Of a stretch of 64,000 bases of DNA, positions 34,534-43,610 are shown in pieces. Numbering within the stretch: the first letter of the stretch is position 1; every line of letters starts with the position of its first letter. A model generated the notes under the pieces. That model was not told where the DNA came from and ran no database searches. It worked only from the letters and a program-made list of their open reading frames with translations. The translations under genes and the position numbers were made by a program. Origin of the DNA: Bacillota bacterium (GTDB lineage Bacteria; Bacillota_G; Limnochordia; DTU010); the NCBI GenBank assembly GCA_012799255.1, contig JAAZLQ010000321.1, positions 62,001 through 126,000 on the forward strand, read 5' to 3'.

Positions 34534-35142
34534 ATGCCCAAGCAAACCTTCTTTAACTTAGAAGAAAGTAAACGGCAAGCTATTCTAGACGAAGCGGTTC
34601 GGGAGTTCGCGAAGCAGCCCTTTGAACAGGCATCGTTGACAAAGATTGTGGAGAACTGCGGAATAGCCAAGGGAAGTATGTATCAATACTTTGAAGACAA
34701 GAGGGATTTGTACCTCTATATTGTGGATTTGGCTTATGAGGAAAAGAGGAATTACCTGCGGAAGGCATTCGAAACGGGTGGCGATATATTTGAGGTGTTG
34801 GAGGAGTATTATCGCCAATCGTATCAATTTGCCCAGGAACACCCCCTTTTTCATCAGGTGGCCAATAAATTCTGGGATAGCAAGGCGGAAGCGCTCAGTG
34901 GTGAACTTGAAAAAGGTCGCTTAAATAGGGCTAAGGACTTTGAACAGTTTTTGAGTCAGGCCATGGAGTCAGGTGAGGTAAATGCAGATCTGGATCCTGA
35001 AGCTGTTTTCTTCGTTTATCATGCGGTGGGTAAAGAACTAATCGTTCATTTTGACCAAGGCTGTGACGATAGGTTTTGGAAACAGGTATTAGATGTGTTA
35101 AAGTATGGCATTGCCGTACGAGAGGGGGATAAATCATGTTAA
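34534..35142 (+). CDS. TetR-family regulator heading an ABC transport operon
   Basis: A 202-residue regulator with a TetR helix-turn-helix at residues about 26-46 (ASLTKIVENCGIAKGSMYQYF) and a helical ligand domain. ATG 34534 follows GGGAGG. It overlaps the next gene by seven bases, so regulator and transporter are co-transcribed. A likely operator lies in its own leader. The ligand is unknown; a substrate of the transporters it controls is the natural guess. Confidence 0.92.
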   Translation: MPKQTFFNLEESKRQAILDEAVREFAKQPFEQASLTKIVENCGIAKGSMYQYFEDKRDLYLYIVDLAYEEKRNYLRKAFETGGDIFEVLEEYYRQSYQFAQEHPLFHQVANKFWDSKAEALSGELEKGRLNRAKDFEQFLSQAMESGEVNADLDPEAVFFVYHAVGKELIVHFDQGCDDRFWKQVLDVLKYGIAVREGDKSC

Positions 35143-36614
35143 AACAGTTGAGATTTTTGGCAGTGGTAGCTCTTTTGCTTGTGCTTACTATAAATAGTCA
35201 GGGGGCGGCTCAGTCTTTGAATATTGCCATTCCCCAAGACCCAGATAGTTTTGATCCGGTTAGGACAGTGGCAGCTGCCACCGGTGAAGTGGCCTTTAAT
35301 ATCTACGAAGGATTGGTGAAGGCCACACCCCAAGGTGAGGTTGAGGGGGCCTTAGCAACTCATTGGGATGTGGACGAAACGAACACCAAGTATACATTTT
35401 TCCTAAGAGAAGCCCTTTTCCATGATGGTACGCCAGTTACAGTGGATGATGTGGTCAATGCTTTGAATCGAGCGAGGGATCCTGAAATTGCGGTCCGAGC
35501 TAATGAGCTCAGCATGATTAAGTCGGTTAAGGGGTTATCCAATGCAGTTCAGATAGAACTCCATGAACCCAATGGGGCCTTTATCTATGCTTTAACTGAA
35601 GTCTATGCTTCTATTTATCCACAAGGAGCCAGTGATTTGGCTCGCAATCCCATTGGCACAGGTCCGTACTACCTGGTAAATTGGAAACCTAACCAGCAAC
35701 TAGACTTACGACGTTTTGACCAACACTGGTCGAGCAATAAGCCCTACTTTGAGCAGGCTAGTTTTGTGATTATCCCAGATGAAAATAGTATGGTGCTTAA
35801 TCTCAAAGCGGGACGGGTTCAGTTGATACCCAGGTTGGAGGTATCTGTTTTGCACCAGGTTGAGAACAACAAAGGTATTAAAGTGCTGTCGTTTCCTATG
35901 AACTTGGTTCAAGTCTTTTCGATCAACAACAATCGAGCACCTTTCAACGATCTAAGGGTTCGTAAGGCGTTAGCCCTTGGTGTAAACAGGGAAGAAGTGC
36001 TTTTGGGAGCAGCTTGGGGCCATGGGACGTTACTCGATAGTGCCTTGAGTCCTAGCATGGCTAGTTTTTACAACAACGATCTTCAGGACGTTAACGCTTA
36101 TGATCCGCAGAGAGCGAAGGAGCTCCTGCAGGAGGCTGGACAGGAGAATTTGAGTTTCACCCTAGTTTTGCCTGCCAATTATCCGCTCCATCTACAAACG
36201 GGAGAGTTGGTGGCACAGCAGTGGCAACAACTTGGAGTTGATGTAAAACTGGAGATTGTGGAATGGGGTACTTGGTTGGAGAGGGTGTACACCCAGCGCG
36301 ACTATGATGTTTCCATTATTGGATTAGCGGGACGTTTAGATCCCCATGCCATTTTGGTTCGATATACGACCGGTAACAGTCGCAACTTTTTCAATTTTTC
36401 TAATGGGCGTTATGACGAGCTCATTAAGGAAGGCTTAAAGGCATCCGGTGACCGGCGTAGAGAACTCTACTTGGAAGCACAGGAGATCTTGGCCCAAGAG
36501 TTACCGGGCATTTTCATTATGGATCCGCCTCAGCTTGTAGCGATGGCCGAGGATCTTCAGGGGTGGCAGAATTATCCCACTTACGTTGTTGATGTAGCTA
36601 GTCTGCATAGGTAG
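35136..36614 (+). CDS. Peptide/nickel-type ABC substrate-binding protein (family 5)
   Basis: A 492-residue extracytoplasmic binding protein. A signal peptide (about residues 1-26, LLLVLTINSQGAAQS) is followed by LNIAIPQDPDSFDPVRTVAAATGEVAFNIYEGLV in two pieces, the SBP family 5 start. The domain continues with PIGTGPYYLVNWKP, FSINNNRAPFNDLRVRKALA and WYT-like regions. There is no lipobox cysteine, so the mature protein would be soluble, as in diderm periplasms rather than monoderm cell surfaces. Coupled with the TetR gene and 16 bases before the first permease. Confidence 0.92.
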   Translation: MLKQLRFLAVVALLLVLTINSQGAAQSLNIAIPQDPDSFDPVRTVAAATGEVAFNIYEGLVKATPQGEVEGALATHWDVDETNTKYTFFLREALFHDGTPVTVDDVVNALNRARDPEIAVRANELSMIKSVKGLSNAVQIELHEPNGAFIYALTEVYASIYPQGASDLARNPIGTGPYYLVNWKPNQQLDLRRFDQHWSSNKPYFEQASFVIIPDENSMVLNLKAGRVQLIPRLEVSVLHQVENNKGIKVLSFPMNLVQVFSINNNRAPFNDLRVRKALALGVNREEVLLGAAWGHGTLLDSALSPSMASFYNNDLQDVNAYDPQRAKELLQEAGQENLSFTLVLPANYPLHLQTGELVAQQWQQLGVDVKLEIVEWGTWLERVYTQRDYDVSIIGLAGRLDPHAILVRYTTGNSRNFFNFSNGRYDELIKEGLKASGDRRRELYLEAQEILAQELPGIFIMDPPQLVAMAEDLQGWQNYPTYVVDVASLHR

Positions 36615-36630
36615 AGAGGTTTTTAAGAGA

Positions 36631-37551
36631 ATGGGACGTTATGCGTGGCGAAAAATATGGGGAGTTGTGCTCACCGCAGTGCTGGTAAGCCTGTTGACCT
36701 TTTTCATTGTTCAGGTTTTGCCCGGTGATCCAGCTTTGTTGATGATCGGAATGGAAGGTAGTCCTGAGGCCTACGCTAGGCTCAGGCGTGAGTTGGATCT
36801 GGATAAACCTGCTTTTGAGCGTTATCTGCGCTGGGCTGCTAACTACATGCAGGGAGATTGGGGAGTATCGTGGCGCTACTCTTTGCCTGTCCGTGAGTTG
36901 GTTAGCCAGGCATTTCCCCTATCCTTAAGTTTAGCTATGATCGCTGTGGGGGTGGCCCTTGTTGTTGCCATCCCCACCGGCATCTATATGGCGGCTAAAC
37001 CAGAGAGCTGGGGAAGTAGAATGCTGTCTGTAGGAACCCAAGTCGGTTTGGGCCTTCCCCAATTTTGGGTAGGTCTTCTATTAATTCAGTTGTTTGCAGT
37101 TACCTTCAACATTTTTCCGGCAGGGGGTAGCTCTACCTGGGTGAGTCTGGTTCTCCCTACCATAACCTTGGCATTACCTCGGGCAGCAATCTTAAGTAGA
37201 TTTATGCGGGTAGGCATAGCCGAAGCTCTAAAGCAGGATTACATACGCACAGCCAAGGCTAAAGGGGTTAAGGCCTCCACAGTGTTTTTTAAGCACGCGC
37301 TCCGCAATGGCTCATTGGGGGTAGTGACCGTGGCAGGTTTGCAGTTCTCCCAGTTGTTAGCGGGAACCATTGTGGTTGAGCAAGTCTTTGGTCTACCGGG
37401 TCTAGGTCAGCTATTATTGACAGGCGTTTTTCAGCGGGACTTACCGTTGGTGCAGGCAGTCTGTATGCTGGTTGTGATCTTAATTTTGCTCTTTGACTTA
37501 GTCTTTGATCTTTTCCTTGGCGCGCTAGATCCAAGGATTCGTTACGAATAG
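36631..37551 (+). CDS. ABC transporter permease, DppB/NikB type
   Basis: A 306-residue permease with six membrane helices; it begins with the typical MGRYAWRKIW and VQVLPGDPALLM region of DppB-like proteins. The EAA loop reads AKAKGVKASTVFFKHALRNG (about 209-228). Probably pairs with the DppC-type gene four bases downstream and takes substrate from the binding protein upstream. No start ambiguity; AGAGG lies about 14 bases upstream and AAGAGA closer. Confidence 0.92.
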   Translation: MGRYAWRKIWGVVLTAVLVSLLTFFIVQVLPGDPALLMIGMEGSPEAYARLRRELDLDKPAFERYLRWAANYMQGDWGVSWRYSLPVRELVSQAFPLSLSLAMIAVGVALVVAIPTGIYMAAKPESWGSRMLSVGTQVGLGLPQFWVGLLLIQLFAVTFNIFPAGGSSTWVSLVLPTITLALPRAAILSRFMRVGIAEALKQDYIRTAKAKGVKASTVFFKHALRNGSLGVVTVAGLQFSQLLAGTIVVEQVFGLPGLGQLLLTGVFQRDLPLVQAVCMLVVILILLFDLVFDLFLGALDPRIRYE

Positions 37552-37555
37552 TTGG

Positions 37556-38371
37556 ATGGTGACGATGATGCATAAACGTAGATGGGGTCTTATTCTGGTG
37601 GTTTTCATTTTTGCTAGTACAGTATTAGGTTACTTTTATACCCCATATGATCCCAACCAAGTACAAATCCTTCGTAGGTTTACTCCCCCAGGTGCTGAAC
37701 ATCCCTTGGGTACAGATCATTTTGGTCGCGATGTACTAAGTCGTATCTTGGTTGGAGCTCGTGTGTCACTGGTAGTGGGGTTGGCTGCTGTTTTAATCGG
37801 TTCTGTAATTGGTATCTCCCTTGGGTTTGTCTCTGGGTACTTAGGTGGAGTGTGGGATGAGTTCTTTATGCGATTCAGCACTACTGTCCAGGCCCTGCCT
37901 AGCATCCTTTTGGCTTTGCTTTTTGCTACCATCTGGGAGCCGGGAGTACAGGTGGTGTTATGGGCAATCGGTGTGGGAAATATCCCGAGTTTTCTCAGGT
38001 TAACCAGGAATCAAGTACTGAGCATCAAGCAGCACCCCTATGTGGAAGCGGCCCGGGCTCTCGGCGCATCGGATTTGCGAATTATTCTTCGCCATATTCT
38101 CCCTAATTTGAGAAATGCTTTGCTGGTTCAGTTCACAGTGAACTTGGCAGGGGCGGTGTTGGTTGAAGCATCGCTAAGCTATTTAGGGGTAGGAATTCAG
38201 CCTCCTGCGCCAAGTTGGGGGCGTATGTTACGGGAAGCCCAATCCTATTCTTCCTTGGCACCTTGGCTTGTTTTAGTACCAGGTTCTTTTATTGCCTTAA
38301 CAGTTATTGGGCTTAACCTACTCGGGGATAACTGGATCTTCGGAAGGGAACAAATGCTCAAAGGAGAATAA
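37556..38371 (+). CDS. ABC transporter permease, DppC/NikC type
   Basis: A permease of up to 271 residues. The N-terminal helix is followed by HPLGTDHFGRDVLSRI, the DppC hallmark, and the EAA loop reads EAARALGASDLRIILRHILP (about 163-182). Three ATG codons (37556, 37565, 37568) are in frame; the first is annotated, but 37565 or 37568 may be used. The gene lies four bases after the DppB-type gene. The matching ATPases (DppD and DppF) are not in the window; the next gene is an ABC-2-type ATPase. Confidence 0.9.
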   Translation: MVTMMHKRRWGLILVVFIFASTVLGYFYTPYDPNQVQILRRFTPPGAEHPLGTDHFGRDVLSRILVGARVSLVVGLAAVLIGSVIGISLGFVSGYLGGVWDEFFMRFSTTVQALPSILLALLFATIWEPGVQVVLWAIGVGNIPSFLRLTRNQVLSIKQHPYVEAARALGASDLRIILRHILPNLRNALLVQFTVNLAGAVLVEASLSYLGVGIQPPAPSWGRMLREAQSYSSLAPWLVLVPGSFIALTVIGLNLLGDNWIFGREQMLKGE

Positions 38372-38409
38372 ATTAGGTACATGATCTTTAGCACAAAAGG
38401 GGTGGACAG

Positions 38410-39156
38410 ATGCTGAAACTGGAGGGTGTTTCTAAGCAGTACAAGGGAGCCGGTACATATGCAGTGAAGGACCTGGATCTGGAGGTGCGTCCAGGCGAGA
38501 TTTTTGGTTTTCTAGGTCCTAATGGAGCAGGTAAAACCACAACGATTAAGATGATTGTGGGGCTCTTGTCGGTGGAACAGGGAAAAATTAGTGTCAATGG
38601 TCATAACGTAGCTGTAGATCCAATGGCGGCTAAGCGTTCTATAGGCTATGTCCCTGATAAGCCCGATTTGTATCCGCGCTTGACAGGTCTTGAATACTTA
38701 AACCTGATCGGTGATGTTTATGGTGTTGATGGGCCAACCCGTACCAAAAGGTTGAAGCATTACCTAGAAATGTTTGAGCTTCAAGATGCAGTTGGCGATT
38801 TGGTCCAGAGTTTTTCCAGGGGTATGCAGCAAAAATTGGCCCTTACTGGAGCCTTGCTTCATTCACCCCCGTTGTTTATTTTAGATGAGCCGATGGTAGG
38901 TTTGGATCCCCGATCTGCTCATCTCTTTAAAGAAATCATGCGCGAACATGTTAAACAGGGTAATACGGTGTTTTTCTCCACCCATGTCCTTGAGGTAGCT
39001 GAACAGCTTTGTCACAGAGTGGGAATTATCAATAAAGGTGAGTTGATTGCCTGTGGCACTATGGATGAATTACGACAAACTTCCGGCCAAGTTGGTTCTA
39101 ACTTAGAAAAGCTCTTTTTGCAACTGACTGATGCAGGTGGCACCTATGAAGAATAG
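38410..39156 (+). CDS. ABC-2-type transporter ATP-binding protein
   Basis: A 248-residue ATPase. Walker A is GPNGAGKTTTIK (about 38-49), signature SFSRGMQQK, Walker B LFILDEP, followed by H-loop FFSTHVLE. The sequence belongs to the export (ABC-2, CcmA-like) group, not to the DppD/DppF group, so it most likely pairs with the membrane protein overlapping its end. ATG 38410 follows GGGGTGG. It is 38 bases downstream of the DppC-type gene on the same transcript. Confidence 0.93.
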   Translation: MLKLEGVSKQYKGAGTYAVKDLDLEVRPGEIFGFLGPNGAGKTTTIKMIVGLLSVEQGKISVNGHNVAVDPMAAKRSIGYVPDKPDLYPRLTGLEYLNLIGDVYGVDGPTRTKRLKHYLEMFELQDAVGDLVQSFSRGMQQKLALTGALLHSPPLFILDEPMVGLDPRSAHLFKEIMREHVKQGNTVFFSTHVLEVAEQLCHRVGIINKGELIACGTMDELRQTSGQVGSNLEKLFLQLTDAGGTYEE

Positions 39157-40819
39157 GCTATGGAGTTTGTACTGTGCTTTGCTCAATGATCATTATGGAT
39201 GGTCGGCCGGAAAATATTATTACCTAAAAAAAAGGCAGCGCATTTGGGAACCCATCTTGATAGCTGTGGCCTTCCTGCCCTTGGTGGTTTTGGCCGTGGT
39301 TTTCATCTGGAATTTAACAGAGAGTCTTTTCCTCGGAGGGCTTGCTTTTGGTCAACCCCATTTGGCGTTGATGAATGGCTCCCTTTTGGTCGCACTTGCT
39401 GGGCTGTTTTTTGGGTTCTTTTACGTTCTTTCAGCCTTTTATTTCAGTAATGACTTAGTGGTCCTGGTACCACTCCCTTTGCGTGCCTGGGAAATTTTGC
39501 TGGCTAAACTTGGAGTGGTACTTACCGGACAGTATGTGCTGAATGCCCTGATCTTGATCCCCCTCTGGTTACGCTACGGCCTTCTTGCTCAGGTAGGAAT
39601 AGGCTACATTGTCAGTGCGCTTGTTGTTTTTCTTGTTCTGCCTGTTCTCCCCTTAGTTATAGCTAGTCTGTTGACAGTTTTGCTGATGCGCTTTGTTAAC
39701 ATCAGTCGCCATAAAGATAAGCTCACTCTATTTGGGGGCATAGCGCTACTTGTTGTAGTGTTCGGTTTTCAGTTTTGGTTACAAAACAGTCTTGGCTCGG
39801 GTGATCCTGAGGTGATCATGCAACAACTCTTGAGCCAAGCCGATGGTATTATCAAGGCAATGGGCAGAATTTTCCCACCTAGTCTGTGGGCTGCTCAAGC
39901 CATGGCCTATGCCCATGCTGCTCAGGGATGGATCAACCTAACCTACTTAGTGCTGTCCAGTGTAGTTGGGATTGGGATTTTGTATCTGATAGGAAACAAA
40001 GTGTTTCTCCAAGGCCTAGTGGCAGGCTTGGAGGGTAGTAGAGGATCCAGTAGAAAACACAAAGTCAAGGTCGAACAAGAAGCAAAATCACCCCTTGTAA
40101 CCCTAGCTAGCATAGAGCGGAAGCTCTTTGTGCGCGATCCTGGTTTTGCTCTAAATGGTCTTGTTGGCTATGTTTTATTTCCTGTTATGGCGTTTTTGCC
40201 AATACTTGGCCAAAGTATGGAGGGCAACCCTTTTGAACAGTTCAACTTCCAAGGAGTTCCACCGCTTTTGGTGATGGGTGGAGTGGCTTTGTTTTTCATG
40301 GTAATGACGGCAATGTCCATGATTCCATCCACTACCTTCTCCCGGGAGGGTAGGTATCTGTGGATCATTCGAACGCTACCAGTGAGCATTAGTCAAATCA
40401 TTACCACTCGAGTTGTGGCAGCACAAGTGGTGAACACTATTGGGTGCTTGGTGGGAGTAATTCCATTGGCATATGTTTTTGGGTGGGGAGTACTAGAAGT
40501 AGTGCTGGGATCCATCTACGGAGTTTTGCTAGCCAGCGCTTTAGCCCATCTTCTGGTGCTACTAGATCTGAGGCGACCTATGGTAGATTGGGTGAATCCT
40601 GTTAAGGCTGTAAAGTCCAATCTCAACGCCGTACTTGGTTTTTTTGGTGCCTTCGCCCTTGCCTTTGCGCTAGGAGTGCTGTTTTATCTAAATACAACGA
40701 CCAATACTCAGTGGTTAATTCCTTTAGAGTTGCTGTTGGTTACTGTATTGTTAGGAGCCCTTAGTAGGTTCTTAATGAAACATTGGGCACAGAAGCTGTG
40801 GGCGCGGATAGGAGGGTAA
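39146..40819 (+). CDS. ABC-2-type exporter membrane subunit
   Basis: A 557-residue membrane protein with about 12 to 14 hydrophobic segments in two halves separated by a soluble stretch (about residues 300-340, GSSRKHKVKVEQEAKS). This size and the WEP...LPLVVLAVVF start fit the large ABC-2 permeases found in Bacillota beside a CcmA-like ATPase. ATG 39146 overlaps the ATPase end and has AGGTGG upstream. Substrate unknown. Ten bases overlap with the ATPase suggest equimolar synthesis. Confidence 0.85.
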   Translation: MKNRLWSLYCALLNDHYGWSAGKYYYLKKRQRIWEPILIAVAFLPLVVLAVVFIWNLTESLFLGGLAFGQPHLALMNGSLLVALAGLFFGFFYVLSAFYFSNDLVVLVPLPLRAWEILLAKLGVVLTGQYVLNALILIPLWLRYGLLAQVGIGYIVSALVVFLVLPVLPLVIASLLTVLLMRFVNISRHKDKLTLFGGIALLVVVFGFQFWLQNSLGSGDPEVIMQQLLSQADGIIKAMGRIFPPSLWAAQAMAYAHAAQGWINLTYLVLSSVVGIGILYLIGNKVFLQGLVAGLEGSRGSSRKHKVKVEQEAKSPLVTLASIERKLFVRDPGFALNGLVGYVLFPVMAFLPILGQSMEGNPFEQFNFQGVPPLLVMGGVALFFMVMTAMSMIPSTTFSREGRYLWIIRTLPVSISQIITTRVVAAQVVNTIGCLVGVIPLAYVFGWGVLEVVLGSIYGVLLASALAHLLVLLDLRRPMVDWVNPVKAVKSNLNAVLGFFGAFALAFALGVLFYLNTTTNTQWLIPLELLLVTVLLGALSRFLMKHWAQKLWARIGG

Positions 40820-40821
40820 TC

Positions 40822-42027
40822 GTGCAGTTTCTCCAGAATCCCCTGGTGCGAGACATTCTAATTTTGCTCTTCAGTGCAGGTCTTAGTGCTATCGCCTATT
40901 ATTTAGTCAAGCAGCATGTTTTGCGATGGCTGTATCGCTTGTTGCGCAAGACGCCTACTAAATGGGACGAGTTTCTTCTTGAACAACGAGTTTTCAACGT
41001 CTTCGCACTAGTGATCCCGGCCATCTTAATGTTTAGGGTGTTACCCTTTCTAGAGGTGCTTTCTGATGGGGTGGCACAGCTCCTCAGGGTTTTTGTTATT
41101 CTTGTAGTTGCTGTCTCTTTAGACCGATTGCTCAGGGCCGGGCTAGAGATCTATAACAGCTTTCCTATTGCCGTACGCATGCCGATTAAGGGATTTGTTC
41201 AAATCCTGCAAATCGGGCTATGGGTGTTTGCTGGCACGATTATCTTTTCGCTCTTACTGGGGCAGTCTCCCTGGATTTTGCTCAGCGGTTTAGGGGCGGT
41301 CAGTGCAGTCCTGTTGGTGGTGTTTCAAGACACTATTCTCTCCTTTTTTGCCGGAATCCAGCTCACCTTCAATGATCAGGTCAGGGTCGGTGATTGGATC
41401 GAAATGCCTAAATATGGGGCAGATGGAAATGTGGTCGAAGTGGCGCTCCATTATGTAAAAGTACGGAACTGGGATCGATCCATCACCACAATTCCCACTC
41501 ATAAGCTAGTGGGCGACTCTTTTGTCAACTGGCGGGGCATGTTTGAAGGGGGAGGACGGAGGATCAAAAGGTCTGTACTAATTGATCAGACTAGTATACG
41601 GTTCCTCGATGAAGAGCTTCTGGAACGTCTCAGTAAGATCCATCTTCTCAAGGATTATCTTGCAACCAAAACTGAAGAAATTAGGGAATACAACATAAAA
41701 CATCAAATTGATGATACCTCTGTAGTTAACGGTCGCCATTTGACGAACTTGGGTACCTTTCGGGCGTACCTGGTGGCGTATTTGCGGGCTCATCCGCAGA
41801 TTAATCAAGATTTGATTATGATTGTCCGCCAACTGCCGCCAACCACTAATGGTCTTCCCATGGAAATCTATGCATTCACCAAGGATGTGGGCTGGGTCAA
41901 TCACGAGAGTGTGGCAGCTGACATCTTTGATCATGTCTTGGCGATTATCTCTGAATTCGATCTCAGGGTGTTTCAAAATCCTAGCGGTAACGATTTGGCT
42001 CGTTTGGTAGCCGAAAGGGGGCTTTAA
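40822..42027 (+). CDS. Mechanosensitive channel of the MscS/YbdG family
   Basis: A 401-residue channel with several N-terminal membrane helices. The pore-lining helix is GLGAVSAVLLVVFQDTILSFFAGI and the beta domain starts FNDQVRVGDWIEMPKYGADGNVVEVAL. The TNWRG-like FVNWRGMFEGGGRRIKRS and extended C-terminus match the YbdG subgroup (miniature-conductance channels of osmotic shock). GTG 40822 follows AGGAGGGTAATC. It starts two bases after the ABC permease stop and is coupled to the nuclease gene, so it belongs to the TetR-headed unit. Confidence 0.9.
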   Translation: MQFLQNPLVRDILILLFSAGLSAIAYYLVKQHVLRWLYRLLRKTPTKWDEFLLEQRVFNVFALVIPAILMFRVLPFLEVLSDGVAQLLRVFVILVVAVSLDRLLRAGLEIYNSFPIAVRMPIKGFVQILQIGLWVFAGTIIFSLLLGQSPWILLSGLGAVSAVLLVVFQDTILSFFAGIQLTFNDQVRVGDWIEMPKYGADGNVVEVALHYVKVRNWDRSITTIPTHKLVGDSFVNWRGMFEGGGRRIKRSVLIDQTSIRFLDEELLERLSKIHLLKDYLATKTEEIREYNIKHQIDDTSVVNGRHLTNLGTFRAYLVAYLRAHPQINQDLIMIVRQLPPTTNGLPMEIYAFTKDVGWVNHESVAADIFDHVLAIISEFDLRVFQNPSGNDLARLVAERGL

Positions 42028-42028
42028 G

Positions 42029-42976
42029 ATGTCAGGTTATGTAAGAACAGAATATCCGCCCTGGTCTTGGTCCCACTCAAGACAGCAGACCTTTGCTAGT
42101 TGCCTCAGGCGGTATTATTACAATTACTACGGTTCTCATAATGGTTGGGAGTTTAATGCACCTGCCGAAGCGGCACTTGCTTATCGTCTAAAGAAACTAA
42201 GCAACTTGTATGTGGTGGTGGGGGATGCGGTACATAAGAGTGCCCAGAGCATGGCAGAACGAGTAATAGAAGGACGTCCATTGCCAGATGCTGATGCTGT
42301 AGAGGAAGAGATCCGCAGGCAATTGCGCCGGGTATGGAAGTCTTCCCGGGATGATCTAGAACAATTTCTGATCCGTCCCAATCGCGTCGATATGCTTCAT
42401 GAGTTCTATTATCGGCTGGGTGTGAGTCAGGGAGTGATAGATCGGATTAATTCCCGCATTAGTCAAGTGGCGAAGGCACTCGTGGAGTCCACTGTGTGGC
42501 AAGAGCTCGCTCGAGATGGAGTACAGCTAATTAGTTATGAGCAATTTGACACATTTCTTATTGAGGGGACACCGGTATATGCCGTTCCGGACTTGGTATT
42601 TAAGGATCCGGAGGGTAAGTGGATAATTGTAGATTGGAAGACTGGGGAGGAAGCGGAAGAAAATCGAGACCAAGTGGCCCTTTATGCGCTCTTTGTGCAT
42701 GAAAAATACGGAGTAGATGTGGAGCGTATCACAGCCCGCTTAGAGTATCTCAATTTGGAAACGTCAACAGAGGTGACCTTTACTTCACAAGATTTGCAGG
42801 CTGTGGAGGAGTTCGCCAGGGGGAGTATGGAGAAAATGCGGGAACTGCTCAGCGATCCTGGACAGAATATCCCGTTGCCCAAGGTGCAGTTTGCCTTAAC
42901 AGACTTTCGCGAACAATGCCCTTGGTGTAACTTTTATGAGCTCTGCCAGAAAGAACTGGAGCAAAGTGTCTCGTAG
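42029..42976 (+). CDS. Stand-alone PD-(D/E)XK nuclease with cysteine cluster (RecB/Cas4-like)
   Basis: A 315-residue protein of the RecB-nuclease/Cas4 superfamily. In order: SWSHSRQQTFASCLRRYYYNYY (first Cys), VGDAVHKSAQ (His), AVPDLVF...WIIVDWKTG (catalytic Asp and D-x-K), DQVALYALF (Gln), and C-x2-C-x5-C near the C-terminus (QCPWCNFYELC). The cysteines are arranged as in iron-sulfur nucleases such as Cas4 and AddB, with one near the N-terminus and three at the end. No CRISPR array or cas genes are in the window. It lies one base after the MscS gene, an odd partner. ATG 42029 follows AAAGGGGG. Confidence 0.87.
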   Translation: MSGYVRTEYPPWSWSHSRQQTFASCLRRYYYNYYGSHNGWEFNAPAEAALAYRLKKLSNLYVVVGDAVHKSAQSMAERVIEGRPLPDADAVEEEIRRQLRRVWKSSRDDLEQFLIRPNRVDMLHEFYYRLGVSQGVIDRINSRISQVAKALVESTVWQELARDGVQLISYEQFDTFLIEGTPVYAVPDLVFKDPEGKWIIVDWKTGEEAEENRDQVALYALFVHEKYGVDVERITARLEYLNLETSTEVTFTSQDLQAVEEFARGSMEKMRELLSDPGQNIPLPKVQFALTDFREQCPWCNFYELCQKELEQSVS

Positions 42977-42986
42977 AAAAGGCCGT

Positions 42987-43610
42987 CTAGGGCACTTGGC
43001 GCAGGCGTTGCCCACAGAAGAAATCAATGTGCTTTTGCACCTCTAACCAGCTTTTTACCAGCGGTAGGGAAGTTTGACGACCAACATTATGGGAGGCGTG
43101 GTAGAGCACGGTGTAAATACCTTTGCTAGCCACATCTTCTGCATTTTCTACTTTGTCGTCCACAAAAAACTCTACACCAAGCTCCTGACAGCGCTCACCT
43201 TTTGCGTAGGACTTGTTGGTCGGGCTCATGGTCAGACTGTGATAAGGCATGTTGTGTTTTCGAAGCCAGTTTTCAGTGATTTCCCTGTGTCGTTCATCCC
43301 GCGCAGTGATTAGATGGACAATGCAGCCCTGATTGGCTAAGCCGCGAAGTGTTTCTGCCGCATGTTCTCGGGCAGGCACGTTGTTAAAGATCGAATCGAT
43401 TCGGGCGTCAAAAAACCTTTGCACTTCAGCTCTAGTCTTGTTAAAAGCATCTTCAATATAGTAAGCATGTTTTAGAATCGGCTCGCCAAAATATTTACTT
43501 GCTTCTTCTAACCAAATACTAGATATACCATCATCGTCGTTGGTCAGTACTCCATCAATGTCAAAACCAAAAATAAACTGTGAGATAGTTTCCACCTTCT
43601 TTCTAGGCAC
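42987..43610 (-). CDS. HAD-superfamily 5'-nucleotidase (NT5C type)
   Basis: A 207-residue HAD phosphatase with DIDGVLTND (motif I nucleophile), LITARDE (motif II) and FVDDKVENAED (motif IV), matching the NT5C/YqfW-like nucleotidases that remove phosphate from nucleoside monophosphates. The start is uncertain: GTG 43610 lies inside the last codons of the upstream methyltransferase gene, giving an overlap of eight bases, and a second GTG occurs at 43595. Adjacent to the DNA-repair gene in the same minus-strand unit. Confidence 0.85.
   Translation of the reverse strand: MPRKKVETISQFIFGFDIDGVLTNDDDGISSIWLEEASKYFGEPILKHAYYIEDAFNKTRAEVQRFFDARIDSIFNNVPAREHAAETLRGLANQGCIVHLITARDERHREITENWLRKHNMPYHSLTMSPTNKSYAKGERCQELGVEFFVDDKVENAEDVASKGIYTVLYHASHNVGRQTSLPLVKSWLEVQKHIDFFCGQRLRQVP

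Noticed and set aside
42029..42976. CRISPR-Cas locus implied by a Cas4-like nuclease
   Set aside because: No repeat array, cas1, cas2 or effector gene is present anywhere in the window.
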